From assembly GCA_963753585.1 (NCBI GenBank), contig CAVWCU010000002.1:1-64000 (forward strand): DNA of 64,000 nt, given 5' to 3'. Positions 1 to 7,588 of the stretch are shown here, piece after piece (the first letter of the stretch is position 1; the number at the start of each line of letters is the position of its first letter). Origin of the DNA: VRUE01 sp963753585. GTDB lineage: Bacteria > Actinomycetota > Thermoleophilia > Solirubrobacterales > 70-9. The notes under the pieces are model-generated. The model was not told where the DNA came from and searched no databases. It worked only from the letters and a program-made list of their open reading frames with translations. The position numbers and the translations under genes are program-made.

Positions 1-28
1 GAGCGGGTCTGAGCCTGAGGGCTCTTAG

Positions 29-904
29 TTAGCTGAGAACCTCGTTGCTGACGCTGCCGACCCCGATCAGGCCGGGGCCGACGTGGGCGCCGATTACGGG
101 CCCGATCTCGGAGATGTAGACGGGCTCGCAGCCGAAGATCTCGCGGCAGTCGTCGGCAAGGGCGCCGGCCGTCTCCAGGTCCTGGATGTGCTGGATGACC
201 CAGGCGTCGAGGCCGGACTCGTGGCGCCGGCGGGCGTAGTCGCGCAGGCGCTCGATCGAGCGGGCGCGGGTGCGGACGCGCTCGACCGGGGTGATCTCCT
301 CCTCCAGGGTGAGGATCGGCTTTATCTTCAGCGCCGAGCCGATCCAGGCGCGGGCACCGCCGATGCGGCCGCCGCGCCGCAGGTACTCGAGCGTGTCGAT
401 CGCGAACCACATCTTCAGCTCCTCGCGCGCCTGTGCGGCGCGGGCAACGACCGCCTCGCCGTTGCCGCCGGCCTGAGCAGCGGCGGCGGCCGCGAGCACC
501 GAGTAGGCCATCCCGCCGCAGGCCGAGCGGGAGTCGAAGAGGTGGATCCGCTCCCCGCCCTTGCCCTCGGCGACGAGCCGGTCGCGCGCCTGCCCGGCCG
601 CCTCGAAGGTGCCCGAGATGCCAGAGGAGATGTGGATCGAGACGACCTCGCGGCCTTCGTCGAGCAGCGGTTCGTAGACCGAGACGAAGTCCCCCACGGA
701 GGGCTGCGATGTCGTTGCGCCTTCCTCGGAGGCCCGAAGGCGCTCGTAGAAGGCGGCGTAGTCCGCTATCTCGGACTCCGGCTTCTGCTCCCCGTCGACG
801 GCCACGTAGAGGCTGACGACCTTGATCCCACGCGCCGCGACCAGCTCGGTGGGCAGGTAGGCCGTTGTGTCGCAGACGACCGCGGTGTCGGGGTTGGAGC
901 TCAA
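29..904 (-). CDS. DegV family (fatty-acid-binding) protein
   Basis: DegV-family proteins bind a fatty acid; in Gram-positive bacteria related FakB proteins present it to a fatty acid kinase. The protein starts with the family pattern AVVCDTTAYLP, has ISSGISGTFEAA about a third of the way in and RRGGRIGGARAWIG near residue 180. From the TTG at 904 it is 291 aa, the usual family length. An open frame runs further upstream, but that would add about 35 non-conserved residues and overlap the divergent Fe-S carrier gene, so I prefer the TTG. Only about 40 bases separate the two divergent starts, so they share a promoter region. Family call is firm; the lipid partner and kinase are not visible here. 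Confidence 0.9.
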   Translation of the reverse strand: MSSNPDTAVVCDTTAYLPTELVAARGIKVVSLYVAVDGEQKPESEIADYAAFYERLRASEEGATTSQPSVGDFVSVYEPLLDEGREVVSIHISSGISGTFEAAGQARDRLVAEGKGGERIHLFDSRSACGGMAYSVLAAAAAAQAGGNGEAVVARAAQAREELKMWFAIDTLEYLRRGGRIGGARAWIGSALKIKPILTLEEEITPVERVRTRARSIERLRDYARRRHESGLDAWVIQHIQDLETAGALADDCREIFGCEPVYISEIGPVIGAHVGPGLIGVGSVSNEVLS

Positions 905-944
905 GATAAGCGATTCTCTCAGACCTCTCGCTACACTTTGTGAA

Positions 945-1331
945 GTGACCGACTCCCAGACTGAGACTCCACAGGTAGCAATCGCCCTCACCGAGAAGGC
1001 GGCCGGCAAGATCGGCGAGCTGCTCGGCTCTCAGGAGGACGCCGAGGGCCAGGCGCTTCGCGTCGCCGTTCGCGGCGGCGGCTGCTCGGGCTTCCAGTAC
1101 GCCCTCGCCTTCGACCGCGTCAAGGACGACGACCACGTCTTCGAGGTCGACGGCGTCTCGGTGATCGTCGACAAGGTCAGCATGCAGTTCGTCTTCGGCT
1201 CCGAGGTCGACTACGTGGAAGGCCTGCAGGGCGCGGGCTTCCAGGTCAACAACCCGAACGTCGTCGCTGCTTGTGGCTGCGGGTCGTCCTTCCAGGTGAA
1301 GGAAGACACGGCCGAGACCGCCGCAGTCTGA
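945..1331 (+). CDS. erpA: A-type iron-sulfur cluster carrier (ErpA/HesB family)
   Basis: A-type carriers receive Fe-S clusters from the assembly scaffold and pass them to apo-enzymes in the cytoplasm. The 128-aa protein has the three invariant cysteines: one in GGGCSGFQY (C47) and two in the C-terminal ACGCGSSF (C110, C112). I chose the GTG at 945, which gives the family length; a longer frame opening at 867 would run into the divergent DegV gene. It lies three bases from the stop of the convergent CGFS glutaredoxin gene, itself a Fe-S carrier protein, so this corner of the window groups cluster-trafficking functions. The choice between ErpA, IscA and SufA cannot be made from sequence alone. 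Confidence 0.92.
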   Translation: MTDSQTETPQVAIALTEKAAGKIGELLGSQEDAEGQALRVAVRGGGCSGFQYALAFDRVKDDDHVFEVDGVSVIVDKVSMQFVFGSEVDYVEGLQGAGFQVNNPNVVAACGCGSSFQVKEDTAETAAV

Positions 1332-1334
1332 GCG

Positions 1335-1724
1335 CTATTCGATCTGCAGAGGAGGCGACTGCGCAGGTGTGGCCTGCGCGGCTGCGGGCGCAGGGGCGTC
1401 AGGCTGCTCGACCCCGAGCGCCTCGGCCAGCTCGCCCGACTCGAGCATCTCCTCGACGATGTCGGCACCGCCGATCAGCTCGCCGTTGACATAGAGCTGG
1501 GGGAAGGTCTGCCAGTCGGAGATCTCGGCGGTGACTTCACGCAGCGGCTGCAGCGCCGGCAGCACGTCGATCGCCCCGTACTCGACGTCGATCGAGTCGA
1601 GCACCTGCACGACCCGCATCGAGAAGCCGCAGCGCGGCATATCGGGGGTGCCCTTCATGAAGAGCAGCACCGGGTTGGCGGCGATCAGCTCTTCGACCTT
1701 CTGCTTCAGCTCGGCGTCGGCCAT
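1335..1724 (-). CDS. grxD: Monothiol CGFS glutaredoxin (Grx4/GrxD type)
   Basis: CGFS glutaredoxins bind a bridging 2Fe-2S cluster with glutathione and act with BolA proteins in cluster transfer and iron sensing. The active-site CGFS is at residues 32-35, followed by the glutathione-binding FPQLYVNGELIGG region. The 129-aa product carries an Ala/Pro/Gln-rich tail of about 25 residues after the domain. The start is the ATG opening MADAELK; upstream in-frame codons run into a hairpin and are not conserved. It is the last gene of a run that includes bolA immediately upstream, a pairing that matches the known Grx-BolA complex. Confidence 0.93.
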   Translation of the reverse strand: MADAELKQKVEELIAANPVLLFMKGTPDMPRCGFSMRVVQVLDSIDVEYGAIDVLPALQPLREVTAEISDWQTFPQLYVNGELIGGADIVEEMLESGELAEALGVEQPDAPAPAAAQATPAQSPPLQIE

Positions 1725-1744
1725 GTGACGATTGTAGAGACCGT

Positions 1745-1788
1745 GGCTGAACGATTGACCCACCTATGCGGTGGTCAATCGTTCAGCC
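1745..1788. repeat. Perfect 16-bp inverted repeat at the bolA/glutaredoxin junction
   Basis: The arms 1745-1760 and 1773-1788 are exact reverse complements around a 12-base spacer. The right arm contains the last codons and stop of bolA. There is no T-run on the minus strand after the hairpin, so it is not a standard intrinsic terminator. In the bolA-grx transcript it would fold between the two genes, where it could tune expression of the glutaredoxin or act as an RNA-processing site. Structure is seen directly; function is inference. Confidence 0.7.
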
Positions 1789-2023
1789 GACCGTCAAGCA
1801 CCGCGGTTTTCAAGGAAAGGGCGTGGATCGTCCCGTCGTCGAAGCGAGCCTTGACCGCGGCCTTGACCAGGCGGTGCTGGTCCAGTCGCGAGAGACCCTC
1901 GAACTGGGAGGCCATCACGGTCGCCCGCAGGTGGTCGCCTGTGCCGGTCTCGTCGACGACCTCGACCGCGGCACCGGGCAGGGCCGCCTCGATCATCCGC
2001 TGGATCTCCGCCAAGTCGGCCAC
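1775..2023 (-). CDS. bolA: BolA family protein
   Basis: BolA proteins form heterocomplexes with CGFS glutaredoxins that bind a 2Fe-2S cluster. The 82-aa product spans a complete BolA fold: an N-terminal helix (IQRMIEAALPGA), the central beta region ending in GDHLRATVMASQFEGLSRL, and the C-terminal HALSLKTAV. The conserved His of the HALSLKT segment is present. It starts 11 bases after the DUF3618 stop and is followed by the glutaredoxin gene, so the three are probably co-transcribed. It is short, as in the IbaG/BolA-like class common in actinobacteria. Confidence 0.9.
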   Translation of the reverse strand: MADLAEIQRMIEAALPGAAVEVVDETGTGDHLRATVMASQFEGLSRLDQHRLVKAAVKARFDDGTIHALSLKTAVLDGRLND

Positions 2024-2034
2024 GAACTCGGTTA

Positions 2035-2286
2035 CTAGCGGCGGCGGCGCAGCATCATCAGGCCGCCGAGCGCAAAGCCGGCGACGGCGGCGCCGACGAT
2101 CAGCTGGGAGCGGTGCTCGTAAACCTGGCGGCGCCAGTCGGTCAGCTCGGCGACCCGGCCGCGGAGCTGCTCGACCGAGCGGCCCAGGTCGCGGCGCTGG
2201 AGATCGATGTCGCGGCGGATCTCGGCCGGGGAGCGGCCGGGCATGCCGGCGGTCGGGGGGCGGACGGGCTCGGGCTGGGTGCTCAT
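2035..2286 (-). CDS. DUF3618 small membrane-associated protein
   Basis: This 83-aa protein matches the DUF3618 pattern: an N-terminal Pro-rich segment, then PAEIRRDIDLQRRDLGRSVEQLRG, a helical stretch with heptad character, and a C-terminal hydrophobic segment (LIVGAAVAGFALGGLMML) capped by four arginines, placing the N-terminus outside or the basic end in the cytoplasm. The family has no assigned function and usually sits next to Holin-X and DUF4235 genes, as it does here. Its ATG overlaps the stop of the preceding holin-like gene by four bases (ATGA), so translation is coupled. Confidence 0.85.
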   Translation of the reverse strand: MSTQPEPVRPPTAGMPGRSPAEIRRDIDLQRRDLGRSVEQLRGRVAELTDWRRQVYEHRSQLIVGAAVAGFALGGLMMLRRRR

Positions 2287-2717
2287 TCGCTTCCCGCTTT
2301 CGCTCCGGATTCCAGCGTCGCCTTGGTCAGCTTCGCCTCCTCGATCGCCTGCTCGGGGACCGGCGGCGCGCCGGCCTGGACCGAGCGGTAGGCGAAGAAC
2401 CCGGCGGCGGCGGCGATCAGCAGGAAGACCGCGGCCTCGACGAAGAAGCCGGGCCAGGCGTTGCCGTCGAAGACCTCTTCGGCCAGCAGCCAGGCAACCC
2501 CCTCCATGACCAGGATCAGCGCCAGGAAGGCGAAGGTGCCGGCGGCGATGCCGACGACGGAACCGCGCAGGATCTTGCCGACCTTGTCGGAGACCTCGGC
2601 CTTGGCCAGCTCGATCTCCTCGCGGACCAGCGAGGAGCTCTTCTCGGCGACGTCGAAGACCAGCTCGCTGACCGAGCGCTCGTCCTGCGGCGGTGGTGTT
2701 CCGGCACCGTCGGGCAC
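2283..2717 (-). CDS. Holin-X / DUF1469-type phage-holin-family membrane protein
   Basis: The product resembles actinobacterial Holin-X (DUF1469) proteins: an acidic amphipathic region with ELVFDVAEKSSSLVREEIELAKAEV, then two hydrophobic segments (about residues 57-80 and 90-112 from the GTG), and a charged tail. Despite the name, these chromosomal genes are not phage lysis genes; their role is unknown. I chose the GTG at 2717, one base after the upstream stop and preceded by GGAG; an ATG at 2738 would overlap the upstream gene and lacks a ribosome-binding site. It sits between DUF4235-like and DUF3618 genes in one operon. Confidence 0.8.
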   Translation of the reverse strand: MPDGAGTPPPQDERSVSELVFDVAEKSSSLVREEIELAKAEVSDKVGKILRGSVVGIAAGTFAFLALILVMEGVAWLLAEEVFDGNAWPGFFVEAAVFLLIAAAAGFFAYRSVQAGAPPVPEQAIEEAKLTKATLESGAKAGSE

Positions 2718-2718
2718 G

Positions 2719-2853
2719 CTACTCCGGCGGGTCCTCATCGAAGAGACGGCGGTAGGCGATGGCGGCGATTCGCGTGGCGACGATGCTGGCCAGCGCCCCG
2801 GCCCCGGCGAGCATGCCGCTCCAGGCGAGGCGTTTGACGATCTCGTTCTCCAT
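2719..2853 (-). CDS. Small DUF4235-like membrane protein (44 aa)
   Basis: A short reading frame encodes 44 residues starting MENEIVKRLAWSGMLAG, continuing through one hydrophobic helix and ending RLFDEDPPE. Single helix plus a terminal acidic D/E-x-P-P motif is typical of DUF4235 proteins, which are common partners of Holin-X and DUF3618 genes. It is the first gene of the presumed operon running down to the glutaredoxin, and its stop is one base before the GTG of the holin-like gene. Being below usual length cut-offs, it is easily missed. Family call is by pattern and neighbourhood. Confidence 0.65.
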   Translation of the reverse strand: MENEIVKRLAWSGMLAGAGALASIVATRIAAIAYRRLFDEDPPE

Positions 2854-2869
2854 ACCGGCCCGACCTTAC

Positions 2870-3478
2870 CTATCGCGGCTCGAGGCCGTCGCAGATCGTC
2901 GCGACGACAAGGCTCTTTGCCTGGTCGAAATCGCCGTCGGAGGCGGGGATCACCTCGAAGATCCAGCCGGTGAGCAGTTGCTCGATCGCGCCGTAGAAAG
3001 ACATCGAGGCGAAGGTCGGGTCGATGTCGCGGCGGAACTCGCCGGACTCCTGGCCCTCGGCGACGATTTTGGCGATCGAGTCGTAGGCGCGGCGGATCTC
3101 GGGCAGGTGGGTGCGGCCGAAGGAGTTGGCGGCGCGGGTGACCTCGACGATGATCACCTTCATCAGCTCCGGGTCGTGACGGTAGGAGCCGACGATGAAG
3201 CCGGCCACCGCCTCGAGCTTCTGGCGCGGTGAGGCGCCCGCGCGATCGGCCTCCTCGATCGCCGCCAGCAGCAGCGACCAGCGCTCGGCGAAGAGCTCGT
3301 TCAGCACCTCGTCCTTCGACTTGAAGTAGTGGTAGACGAGCCCGTAGGCGACGCCGGCTTCGTCGGCGATGTCGGAGACGCGGGTCGAGTGGAAGCCCTG
3401 GCGGGCGAAGACGCGGATCGCCGCGTCGAGGATCTGGCGCCGCTTGTCGACGGCGGGAGCGGGGGCCTTTGACGCCAT
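2870..3478 (-). CDS. TetR/AcrR family transcriptional regulator
   Basis: A 202-aa repressor with the TetR helix-turn-helix at residues about 14-60 (ILDAAIRVFARQGF, then VSDIADEAGVAYGLVYHYF), followed by an all-helical ligand and dimer domain. Family members repress nearby genes until a small ligand binds. Its ATG overlaps the stop of the upstream nitrilase gene by one base, so the two form one unit, and a perfect 7-2-7 palindrome lies upstream of the nitrilase. The simplest reading is that this regulator represses its own operon through that site. The ligand is unknown; a product or substrate of the nitrilase-like enzyme is possible. Confidence 0.92.
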   Translation of the reverse strand: MASKAPAPAVDKRRQILDAAIRVFARQGFHSTRVSDIADEAGVAYGLVYHYFKSKDEVLNELFAERWSLLLAAIEEADRAGASPRQKLEAVAGFIVGSYRHDPELMKVIIVEVTRAANSFGRTHLPEIRRAYDSIAKIVAEGQESGEFRRDIDPTFASMSFYGAIEQLLTGWIFEVIPASDGDFDQAKSLVVATICDGLEPR

Positions 3479-4308
3479 CAGGCGCGCGCCTCCGTCAACT
3501 GGGGCCAGGCGTAGGCCTGCGGGCGGCGGTTGGCGAGCGAGGGCAGCGACTTGCGGATGCGCTGCTGGGCGCCGAGGTCGAGGTCGGCCGCGACGAAGCA
3601 CTCCTCGTCCGGGGCGGTCGCGAGGACCACGCCCCAGGGATCGACGATCGCCGAGCGCCCGTAGGAGTCGAAGTGGGGCGACGCCTTGCCGACCTGGTTC
3701 GGCGCGAGAGCGAAGACCTGGTCCTCGATCGCCCGCGCCCGCAGCAGGACCTCCCAGTGGTCGCGCCCGGTCGCGAGCGTGAACGCGGAGGGAACGGTGA
3801 CGATGCGGGCGCCGCGCACGGCGAGGATCCGGTAGAGCTCGGGGAAGCGCAGGTCGTAACAGACGCTGAGGCCGACGGTCGTACCCAGGCAGGGAGCGGT
3901 GACGATCTCCTCGCCCGGCTGCTCGCATTCGGACTCGCGGTAGGAGACGCCGCCGACGTCGACGTCGAACATGTGGATCTTGCGATAGACGGCGAGGTCG
4001 TCGCCGACCGGGCCGATCAGGACCGATGTGTTGAACGCCCTGCCGCGCGGGCCAAGCTCGGAGATGCTGCCGGCGAGCAGGTGGACGCCGAGTTCCCGCG
4101 CCCAGCTGCGGGCTGCGTTGAGGCTGGGGCCGTCGAGCGTCTCAGCGCCGGCGAGCAGCTCCTGCCCGCCGGCCAGCAGGTTCCACTTCTCCGGCAGGGC
4201 GACCAGCTCGGCGCCGTCGGCGGCCGCGTCGCGCACGAGCTCCTCGGCCGCGGCGAGGTTGTGGGCCTTGTCGTCGTTGGAGTTGAGCTGTACTACCGCT
4301 GCGCGCAA
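3478..4308 (-). CDS. Nitrilase-superfamily carbon-nitrogen hydrolase
   Basis: This enzyme hydrolyses a non-peptide C-N bond, most likely of an amide. The catalytic triad is visible as Glu40 (ALPEKWN), Lys110 (YRKIHMFD) and Cys150 (SVCYDLRFPELY), and the sequence most resembles the Nit1/Nit2 branch (deaminated-glutathione or omega-amidase type). I chose the TTG at 4308, preceded by a run of G's as ribosome-binding site and giving LRAAVVQLNS, the usual family N-terminus, 276 aa. A start further upstream at 4344 would lie inside the palindromic operator. It is followed by tetR with overlapping codons. Substrate cannot be read from sequence. Confidence 0.9.
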   Translation of the reverse strand: MRAAVVQLNSNDDKAHNLAAAEELVRDAAADGAELVALPEKWNLLAGGQELLAGAETLDGPSLNAARSWARELGVHLLAGSISELGPRGRAFNTSVLIGPVGDDLAVYRKIHMFDVDVGGVSYRESECEQPGEEIVTAPCLGTTVGLSVCYDLRFPELYRILAVRGARIVTVPSAFTLATGRDHWEVLLRARAIEDQVFALAPNQVGKASPHFDSYGRSAIVDPWGVVLATAPDEECFVAADLDLGAQQRIRKSLPSLANRRPQAYAWPQLTEARA

Positions 4309-4328
4309 GCGTCCCCCCTGGTCGCTGG

Positions 4329-4361
4329 TTGACTGACCAGTCAATCGGTCTAGTCAGTATA
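4329..4361 (-). promoter_or_regulatory. Nitrilase-tetR promoter with TetR-type palindromic operator
   Basis: The segment 4329-4344 is a perfect palindrome, TTGACTG-AC-CAGTCAA, of the size TetR dimers bind. On the minus strand a TATACT hexamer (4361-4356) lies just upstream of it, so the operator would cover the transcription start or early transcribed region of the nitrilase-tetR operon. This fits simple autorepression. A plausible -35 element is not clear. Confidence 0.6.
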
Positions 4362-4372
4362 AGTGCGCCCCA

Positions 4373-4424
4373 CGCTGACTTCGTCTTTATGGGTGCATAT
4401 GGACCCATAAAGACGAAGTCAGCG
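4373..4424. repeat. Perfect 22-bp inverted repeat between divergent genes
   Basis: Arms 4373-4394 and 4403-4424 are exact reverse complements with an 8-base loop. The element sits between the divergent nitrilase operon and the cyclase gene, so it cannot be a terminator for either. It is moderately AT-rich (contains CTTTATGGGT) compared with its surroundings. It could be a binding site for a large dimeric regulator, a 5'-leader hairpin of the cyclase mRNA, or a remnant of a small mobile element; none of these is shown. Confidence 0.75.
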
Positions 4425-4466
4425 GATTTGGGGGGCGTAACCTTTGGTGCTGTGGTGCAGACCGGC

Positions 4467-7400
4467 ATGGATGACGGGGAGCGCAAGCAGGTCACGGTCC
4501 TCTTCGCCGACGTGAGCGGCTCGATGGACTTGGCCGAGGGGCGGGACCCGGAGGAGTGGCGCAAGATCATGCAGCGCTTCTTCGCCATCCTCGCCGCCGC
4601 CGTCGAGCGCTTCGAGGGAACCGTCGACAAGTTCACCGGCGACGGGATCATGGCCGTGTTCGGGGCCCCGGTCGCCCACGAGGACCACGCGCGCCGCGCT
4701 TGCTACGCCGCCCTGCAGATGCTCGACGACGTCGCCGAGTACGCGGCGGAGCTGCGGCGCGGGCCCGGGCTCAACTTCTCGACCCGGATCGGGATCAACT
4801 CGGGCGAGGTGGTAGCGGGGGCGATCGGCAGCGACGGCGAGGGCGAGTACACGGCGATCGGTCACACAGTAGGGCTCGCTCAGCGGATGGAGGCGCTGGC
4901 CGAGCCCGGCACCGCGTACGTGACAGAGAGCACGGCCGCACTCGCTGCGGGCTTCCTCGAGCTGAGGGAGCTGGGCGCGTTCGAGATCAAGGGCGCGAGC
5001 AGGCCGGTCGAGGTCTTCGAGCTTGCCGGCGTCGGCACGGCGCGCTCGCGGCTCGACCTCTCCCGCGAACGCGGCTTCACGCGCTTCGTCGGCCGCGACG
5101 AGGAGATGGCAGCCCTGGAGGAGGCGCTCGGGCAAGCGGAGGCTGCCGTGGGCGCCGTGGTCGGCATCGTCGCCGAGGCGGGGGTCGGCAAGAGCCGCAT
5201 CTCCCACGAGTTCTCCGAACGCTGTCGCGGGCGCGGGATCGAGGTCTTCGAGGCGCAGGGACAGTCGCACGGCCGCTCGATCCCGCTGATGCCGGTCCTG
5301 CAGATGCTGCGCGCCTACTTCGGCATCGGCGACCGCGACCCCGAGCGCATCGCCCGCGAGAAGATCGCCGGCAGGGCGCTGCTGCTCGACCCCGAGTTCG
5401 CAGAGGAGCTGCCGCTCGTCTTCGACTTCCTCGGCGTGCCCGACCCCGACCGGCCGGTGGCACAGATGAGCCCCGAGGCGCGCCGGCGCGCCCTGGGCCG
5501 GATCGTCTGCCGGCTGATCAACGCACCCCAGCGTCGCCATACGGTGGTGCTGGTGGTCGAGGACCTGCACTGGCTGGACGAGGCGAGCAACGCGATGCTG
5601 GCGGAGCTGGTCGAGTCGGTCGCCGGGACCAACACCCTGGCGGTCGTCAACTTCCGCCCCGAATACCCGAACGCCTGGGTCGGCTCGCCGATCTATCGCG
5701 GGCTCTCGCTGGAGCCGCTGGGGCAGGCGGACACGGCCGAGCTGCTGCGCGACCTCGCCGGCGAGGACCCGTCCCTCGACGGCCTTGACCGTCAGGTCCA
5801 CGAGCGCACCGGCGGCAACCCGTTCTTCGTCGAGGAGATAGTCCGCGAGCTGGTCGAGGCCGGTCACTTCGAGGGCGAGCGCGGTGCCTACCGCCTGGTG
5901 CGGCCGGTGGAGGAGGCGGGGGTGCCGGCCACCGTGCAGGCCGTCCTCGCCGCCCGCATCGACCGCCTCGGGCCGACCGCGAAGGACCTGCTCCAGGTCG
6001 CCTCGGTGATCGGCCGGGAGGTCGGGGCGCGGACGCTGGGGCTGACCGCCGGGCTGGACGAGGGGGAGCTGAACCCGGCGCTGTGCGAGCTGGTCGACGG
6101 CGGCTTCCTCTACGAAGCCGAGCTCTACCCAGAAAGGGTGCTGGCCTTCCGCCACCCGCTGACGCGCGAGGTCGCCTACGGGACGCAGCTCGGCGAGCGC
6201 CGCGCCGCAACCCACGTAGCCGCCGCGCGGGCGATGATCGAGCGTGAGCCCGAGCGCCTCGACGAGCTGGCCGCGCTCGTCGCCAGCCACATGGAGTCCG
6301 GGCAGGAACCGCTCGAAGCCGCCCGCTGGGCGGCGCGGGCAGCACACTGGGCCGGGCACAGCCAGCCCCACGATGCGCTGCGACTCTGGGACACGGTGAC
6401 GCGGCTGGTCGACGGGTTGGAGGAGAACGAGGAGACAACCGGCCTCGCGGTCGCCTCCCGCCTGCAGCAGCTCGACTACGCGTGGCGGCTCGGAATGGAG
6501 AACGAGCGGGTGGCGCGCCTCGAGGCCGAGGCCGAGGAGATCGCCACCCGGATCGGCGACCTACGCTCGCTGGCCCTGCTGCGGATGCTGCTCTCGGGAC
6601 GGCCGGGGCTCGAGCAGACGACCGCGGACTGGATCGCCGGGGTCACGGAGGCGAGCCGGCTGGCCGACGAGTCGGGCGACCTCCACCTGCGGGTGGCGAT
6701 CAGGGCAGCCGGCGCGTACGCGCACCTGTGCGCGGCCGACTTCCAGCGGCTCGACCGCACCGCCGACGAAGTGCTGGAGCTCGCCGATGGCGACCCCGCG
6801 ATCGGCGCCGGGATCATCATCGGCTGCCCGGTCGCCTGGGCGGTTGGGGCGAAGGCGCTCGTTCGTCGCGAGCGCGGGGAGCTGGACGAGTGCGAGCGGC
6901 TGCTGGAGGAGAGCCTGCAGCTCGCCAAGGATCACGGTGACCCCGAGACCGCCAGCTGGGACCGGGGCACGAAGGCGATGTTGCTGACGATGCGCGGCGA
7001 GCCGGAGGCAGGGGTTGCCATCGGCCGGCGCAATTGCGAACTGACCGATCGCCTGGGGGACGTCTTCTCGCGCAGCCTCGCGCTGGGCAACCTCGGGGCG
7101 GCACAGCTGGCAGCGGAGGACTACGAAGGGGCGCTCGAATCGTTCGACGAGGCGGAACGCCTCCACCGCGAGGCGATGGACGGCGGCGACGAGCAGGAGG
7201 CGTGGCGCGGTGCGGTGCGCGCCGAGGCCCTGACGGGCGTCGGCCGCACCCATGAGGCGATCGAGCTCGCAGCCTGGGCCGCGGAGGTGGCCCGCGAACG
7301 CGAACTGCTCTGGTCGTTGCCGCTGGCGCTGCTGGCGCTCGGCCGCGCCCGCGCCGCCGCCGGCGCGCCCGGCGCCCGCGAGGCCCTGGACGAAGCAACA

Positions 7401-7481
7401 GCCGTCACCGAAGAAACCGGCGCGATCACCACCCTCTCCTCGATAGAAGAAGAGCGCGACCGCCTAGCCGCCGCTCGCTAG
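4467..7481 (+). CDS. Class III nucleotide cyclase domain / AAA-type NTPase / TPR regulator
   Basis: A 1,004-aa protein with three parts. Residues 1-190 form a class III cyclase homology domain with both metal aspartates (D15 in LFADVSGS, D59 in FTGDG). About 205-520 is a STAND-like NTPase with Walker A AEAGVGKSR (about 236-244) and Walker B VVLVVEDLHWLD. The rest is helical, TPR-like. In the cyclase the usual purine-selecting Asp and transition-state Asn are His133 and Gly136 (AIGHTVGLAQR), while Arg140 is kept, so cyclase activity is doubtful or altered. I chose the ATG opening MDDGERKQ; GTG codons at 4452 and 4455 are alternatives. Such proteins act as cytoplasmic signalling switches; target unknown. 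Confidence 0.88.
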   Translation: MDDGERKQVTVLFADVSGSMDLAEGRDPEEWRKIMQRFFAILAAAVERFEGTVDKFTGDGIMAVFGAPVAHEDHARRACYAALQMLDDVAEYAAELRRGPGLNFSTRIGINSGEVVAGAIGSDGEGEYTAIGHTVGLAQRMEALAEPGTAYVTESTAALAAGFLELRELGAFEIKGASRPVEVFELAGVGTARSRLDLSRERGFTRFVGRDEEMAALEEALGQAEAAVGAVVGIVAEAGVGKSRISHEFSERCRGRGIEVFEAQGQSHGRSIPLMPVLQMLRAYFGIGDRDPERIAREKIAGRALLLDPEFAEELPLVFDFLGVPDPDRPVAQMSPEARRRALGRIVCRLINAPQRRHTVVLVVEDLHWLDEASNAMLAELVESVAGTNTLAVVNFRPEYPNAWVGSPIYRGLSLEPLGQADTAELLRDLAGEDPSLDGLDRQVHERTGGNPFFVEEIVRELVEAGHFEGERGAYRLVRPVEEAGVPATVQAVLAARIDRLGPTAKDLLQVASVIGREVGARTLGLTAGLDEGELNPALCELVDGGFLYEAELYPERVLAFRHPLTREVAYGTQLGERRAATHVAAARAMIEREPERLDELAALVASHMESGQEPLEAARWAARAAHWAGHSQPHDALRLWDTVTRLVDGLEENEETTGLAVASRLQQLDYAWRLGMENERVARLEAEAEEIATRIGDLRSLALLRMLLSGRPGLEQTTADWIAGVTEASRLADESGDLHLRVAIRAAGAYAHLCAADFQRLDRTADEVLELADGDPAIGAGIIIGCPVAWAVGAKALVRRERGELDECERLLEESLQLAKDHGDPETASWDRGTKAMLLTMRGEPEAGVAIGRRNCELTDRLGDVFSRSLALGNLGAAQLAAEDYEGALESFDEAERLHREAMDGGDEQEAWRGAVRAEALTGVGRTHEAIELAAWAAEVARERELLWSLPLALLALGRARAAAGAPGAREALDEATAVTEETGAITTLSSIEEERDRLAAAR

Positions 7482-7492
7482 GCGATAGACCA

Positions 7493-7562
7493 GGAGGGTC
7501 ATCGGGGTCTCTCCCCAGGAACTCCCGCGAAGCGGCCTGGGGAGAGACCCCGATGACCCTCC
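7493..7562. terminator. Perfect 27-bp inverted repeat between convergent genes
   Basis: Arms 7493-7519 and 7536-7562 are exact reverse complements around a 16-base loop. The hairpin lies 11 bases after the cyclase gene stop and ends 26 bases before the stop of the convergent multicopper oxidase gene, so it would form at the 3' end of both transcripts. There is no strong T-tract on either side, but the stem is very stable. Bidirectional terminator or mRNA-end protector is the likely role. Confidence 0.65.
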
Positions 7563-7588
7563 ACGCCCCCCTGGCGAGCACCAGCTTC

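Noticed and set aside
2283..2717. Phage lysis holin or prophage remnant
   Set aside because: Holin-X genes with DUF3618 and DUF4235 neighbours are ordinary chromosomal genes in actinobacteria; no other phage gene is present.
4419..6371. 650-codon open frame on the minus strand opposite the cyclase/ATPase gene
   Set aside because: No domain pattern; the plus strand holds clear cyclase and P-loop motifs.
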